From positions 1 to 6,844 of the forward strand of contig JAUVEF010000061.1 in the NCBI GenBank assembly GCA_030594905.1: 6,844 nucleotides of DNA. The letters run 5' to 3'. Below are positions 5,276-6,844 of this stretch, one piece after another. The position numbers and the translations under genes were made by a program. The first letter of the stretch is position 1, and every line of letters begins with the position of its first letter. Below the pieces are notes generated by a model. The model was not told where the DNA came from, searched no databases, and saw only the letters and a program-made list of their open reading frames with translations. The DNA comes from Methanosarcinales archaeon (lineage in GTDB: Archaea; Halobacteriota; Methanosarcinia; Methanosarcinales; Methanogasteraceae).

Positions 5276-6655
5276 ATGTTCCGGTTTATTGACCGAGAAG
5301 AAGAACTTGAATTTTTGCAGGAGCGATACGGCAAAGAAGGCTTTGATTTCATTGTTATCTACGGCAGGAGGCGGATTGGAAAGACTGAACTCTTGAAGAA
5401 TTTTATAAAAGACAAGCCGTATATGTACTTTTTATGCAACAAAGCAGGAACCGCCACGAACATTTCAAGGTTCAAAAAGCAGGTTGCAAGGTTCTTCTCA
5501 GAACCGATGATTGCTTCGGAAGACCTTGAGGAGATATTTTCTTACATAACCTCAAGAGCAACAGGAAAACTTGTGATCGTTCTTGATGAGTTTCCATATC
5601 TTGTCGAAAAGGATGATGCCATACCATCGTTGTTCCAGCAGGCAATTGACGAGGTTTTGAAGAATGAAAATATCATGCTTATAATCTGTGGATCGTCTAT
5701 AAGCATGATGGAAGAACTGCTTGGATACAAAAATCCCCTTTATGGCAGGAAAACCGGGCATATAAAAATTAATCATTTCAAATTCGAGCATTTCAAAGAG
5801 TTCTTCCCCAAAAACACATTGGAAGAGATTATAAAAACGTATTCTATATTGGGGGGTGTTCCGTTTTATCTCGAGAAGTTTGACGCGGAAAAATCTGCGC
5901 TTAAGAATGCAAAGGAGCAGATTTTATCGAAGAGAGGGATGCTCTATGAGGAAGTCGATTTCCTCTTAAAAGAAGAGTTCAGGGAACCGGACATTTATAA
6001 GAATATCTTATCTGCCATATCATCAGGAAGCACGAGAGTTGCAGAGATATCGGACAAATCAGGAATCAAGGCATCCGATATGGACCGCTACCTGAAATCG
6101 CTGATAAGGCTGGGCATAATAAGAAAAGACACCCCAGTAACTGAGAAAAAAAGTAAAAAAACACTTTATACAGTAGATGACAACTTTTTTGATTTTTATT
6201 CCTTGTTTTTCGAGCCAAACAGATCAGATATAGAGATAGGCGAGACCAAAAACGTTGAAGATAGCTTAGAAAAGAAGTTTAACGCTTACGTGGGTGGAAA
6301 ATTCGAAAAATTGGTAAGGACGGAGATGTTGAAGCGTTTGTATCCTTTTGTAGCAACAAAAACCGGTAGATGGTGGGGATTTCATAGGGCGGACGGAAAG
6401 AGAAAGGAACTTGAGATAGATGCAGTCTGCTTAAATGAAGACATAAGCGAGATTCTTTTTGTAGAATGCAAATGGAAGAATTTAAGCGAAAGAGAGGCAA
6501 CCCAAATTCTGGAACGATTAAAAGAAAAATCGAGGTTTGTGCGTTGGAATAATGTGGCGCGAAAGGAATATTTCGGGCTTGTTGCAAAGAAAATCGAAGG
6601 AAAACACGAACTTATGGAGAAAGGGTTTTTTGTTTCCGATCTGGATGATTTCTGA
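5276..6655 (+). CDS. Archaeal ATPase with C-terminal DUF234/PD-(D/E)XK-like nuclease fold
   Basis: A 459-residue protein of the archaeal ATPase (PF01637-type) plus DUF234 architecture. Walker A is GRRRIGKT (30-37), Walker B is LVIVLDEF (99-106) with Asp104 and Glu105, and CGSS (138-141) is a sensor-like segment. A winged-helix region (about 240-300) follows. The C-terminal part has the spacing of a PD-(D/E)XK nuclease site: Glu344, Asp382 in ELEIDAV, and Glu397-x-Lys399 in VECKW. All usual acidic and lysine positions seem present, so it may be an active nuclease, though this is inference and the family's role is not settled. The gene is A-rich: 18 of its 27 arginines use AGA or AGG, against 1 of 14 in the nearby MBF1, a sign of separate origin. 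It has its own leaderless promoter and a T-rich tail, so it is probably a single-gene unit. No transposase or partner gene is visible. Confidence 0.9.
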   Translation: MFRFIDREEELEFLQERYGKEGFDFIVIYGRRRIGKTELLKNFIKDKPYMYFLCNKAGTATNISRFKKQVARFFSEPMIASEDLEEIFSYITSRATGKLVIVLDEFPYLVEKDDAIPSLFQQAIDEVLKNENIMLIICGSSISMMEELLGYKNPLYGRKTGHIKINHFKFEHFKEFFPKNTLEEIIKTYSILGGVPFYLEKFDAEKSALKNAKEQILSKRGMLYEEVDFLLKEEFREPDIYKNILSAISSGSTRVAEISDKSGIKASDMDRYLKSLIRLGIIRKDTPVTEKKSKKTLYTVDDNFFDFYSLFFEPNRSDIEIGETKNVEDSLEKKFNAYVGGKFEKLVRTEMLKRLYPFVATKTGRWWGFHRADGKRKELEIDAVCLNEDISEILFVECKWKNLSEREATQILERLKEKSRFVRWNNVARKEYFGLVAKKIEGKHELMEKGFFVSDLDDF

Positions 6656-6670
6656 GATCAAGGCTAAATA

Positions 6671-6695
6671 TTGTTTTTGTTGGATTTTATCTTTC
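6671..6695 (+). terminator. T-rich likely archaeal terminator after the ATPase gene
   Basis: The stretch shortly after the ATPase stop reads TTGTTTTTGTTGGATTTTAT and then CTTTCC, with a further T-tract at 6718-6722. Archaeal termination commonly uses such T-rich runs without a hairpin. No strong stem-loop is seen. Confidence 0.5.
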
Positions 6696-6757
6696 CGAAC
6701 CACACATTCCAGATACGTTTTTGTCTGATGGGGTGGTAAAAAGACGTGCTAAACGAG

Positions 6758-6844
6758 ATGATCAGTATGAAGACCATTCATATCGTCGTGACAGGCATGG
6801 TGCAGGGCGTAGGATTTCGTTACTTCACCGTGAGGCAGGCTCAG
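6758..6844 (+). CDS. acyP: Acylphosphatase, N-terminal part (runs off window)
   Basis: The open frame encodes 29 residues to the window end and contains the acylphosphatase signature GMVQGVGFRYF. By family knowledge its Arg binds the acyl phosphate, and a catalytic Asn should follow beyond the window edge. The enzyme hydrolyses the carboxyl-phosphate bond of small acyl phosphates; the full family length is about 90-100 residues. The start is uncertain: ATG at 6758, ATG at 6767 (which gives the family-typical short N-terminus, MKTIHIVVTG), or GTG at 6746, which has GGGGTGG (6730-6736) 9 nt upstream. An in-frame TAA at 6737 bounds the frame. The HypF N-terminal domain shares this motif, so a longer HypF-like protein cannot be fully excluded from 29 residues. 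Confidence 0.85.
   Translation, partial: MISMKTIHIVVTGMVQGVGFRYFTVRQAQ

Noticed and set aside
1..6844. CRISPR array, tRNA, rRNA or insertion sequence
   Set aside because: No spaced repeats, tRNA-like folds, rRNA stretches, transposase motifs or terminal inverted repeats were seen on either strand.

Overview
This window comes from an archaeon, most likely a euryarchaeon of the methanogen or anaerobic methane-oxidiser type. It carries a proteasome-activating nucleotidase (PAN), the archaeal transcription factor TFE, an archaeal MBF1-type zinc-ribbon/HTH regulator, and an iron-sulfur flavoprotein of the dihydromethanopterin-reductase family. It also carries an archaea-typical ATPase with a DUF234 C-terminus. 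The promoters fit this: TATA boxes lie about 26 nt ahead of short or absent leaders. The species cannot be named from the sequence.

Left part (1-1244, + strand): the end of an unrecognised membrane protein sits one base ahead of an ApbE-type FAD:protein FMN transferase that has a lipoprotein signal. The pair looks like the end of an operon, perhaps one for a membrane-bound flavin electron carrier. A 172-base convergent gap with no clear gene follows.

Middle part (1417-3878, - strand): read in transcription order, PAN, TFE and a small class I SAM methyltransferase form a likely operon that pairs protein unfolding for the proteasome with basal transcription. TFE appears to start at TTG. A 10-codon ORF with its own good Shine-Dalgarno overlaps that start and is the most unusual local detail.

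Divergent from PAN, MBF1 (3985-4428, +) shares an intergenic promoter region of about 100 bases. It ends tail-to-tail, 15 bases from a DmrX/AfpA-like flavoprotein with two ferredoxin-type clusters (4444-5190, -). A second divergent promoter region, with a perfect 11-bp tandem repeat, separates that gene from a 459-residue ATPase/PD-(D/E)XK-like protein (5276-6655, +). Its A-rich sequence and arginine codon use differ sharply from the neighbours, which suggests it was acquired. The window ends inside an acylphosphatase gene.

Most of the window is conserved archaeal housekeeping. No CRISPR array, transposase, rRNA or tRNA was seen. The items most worth following up are the TFE start region, the ATPase-nuclease island and the unknown membrane partner of ApbE.
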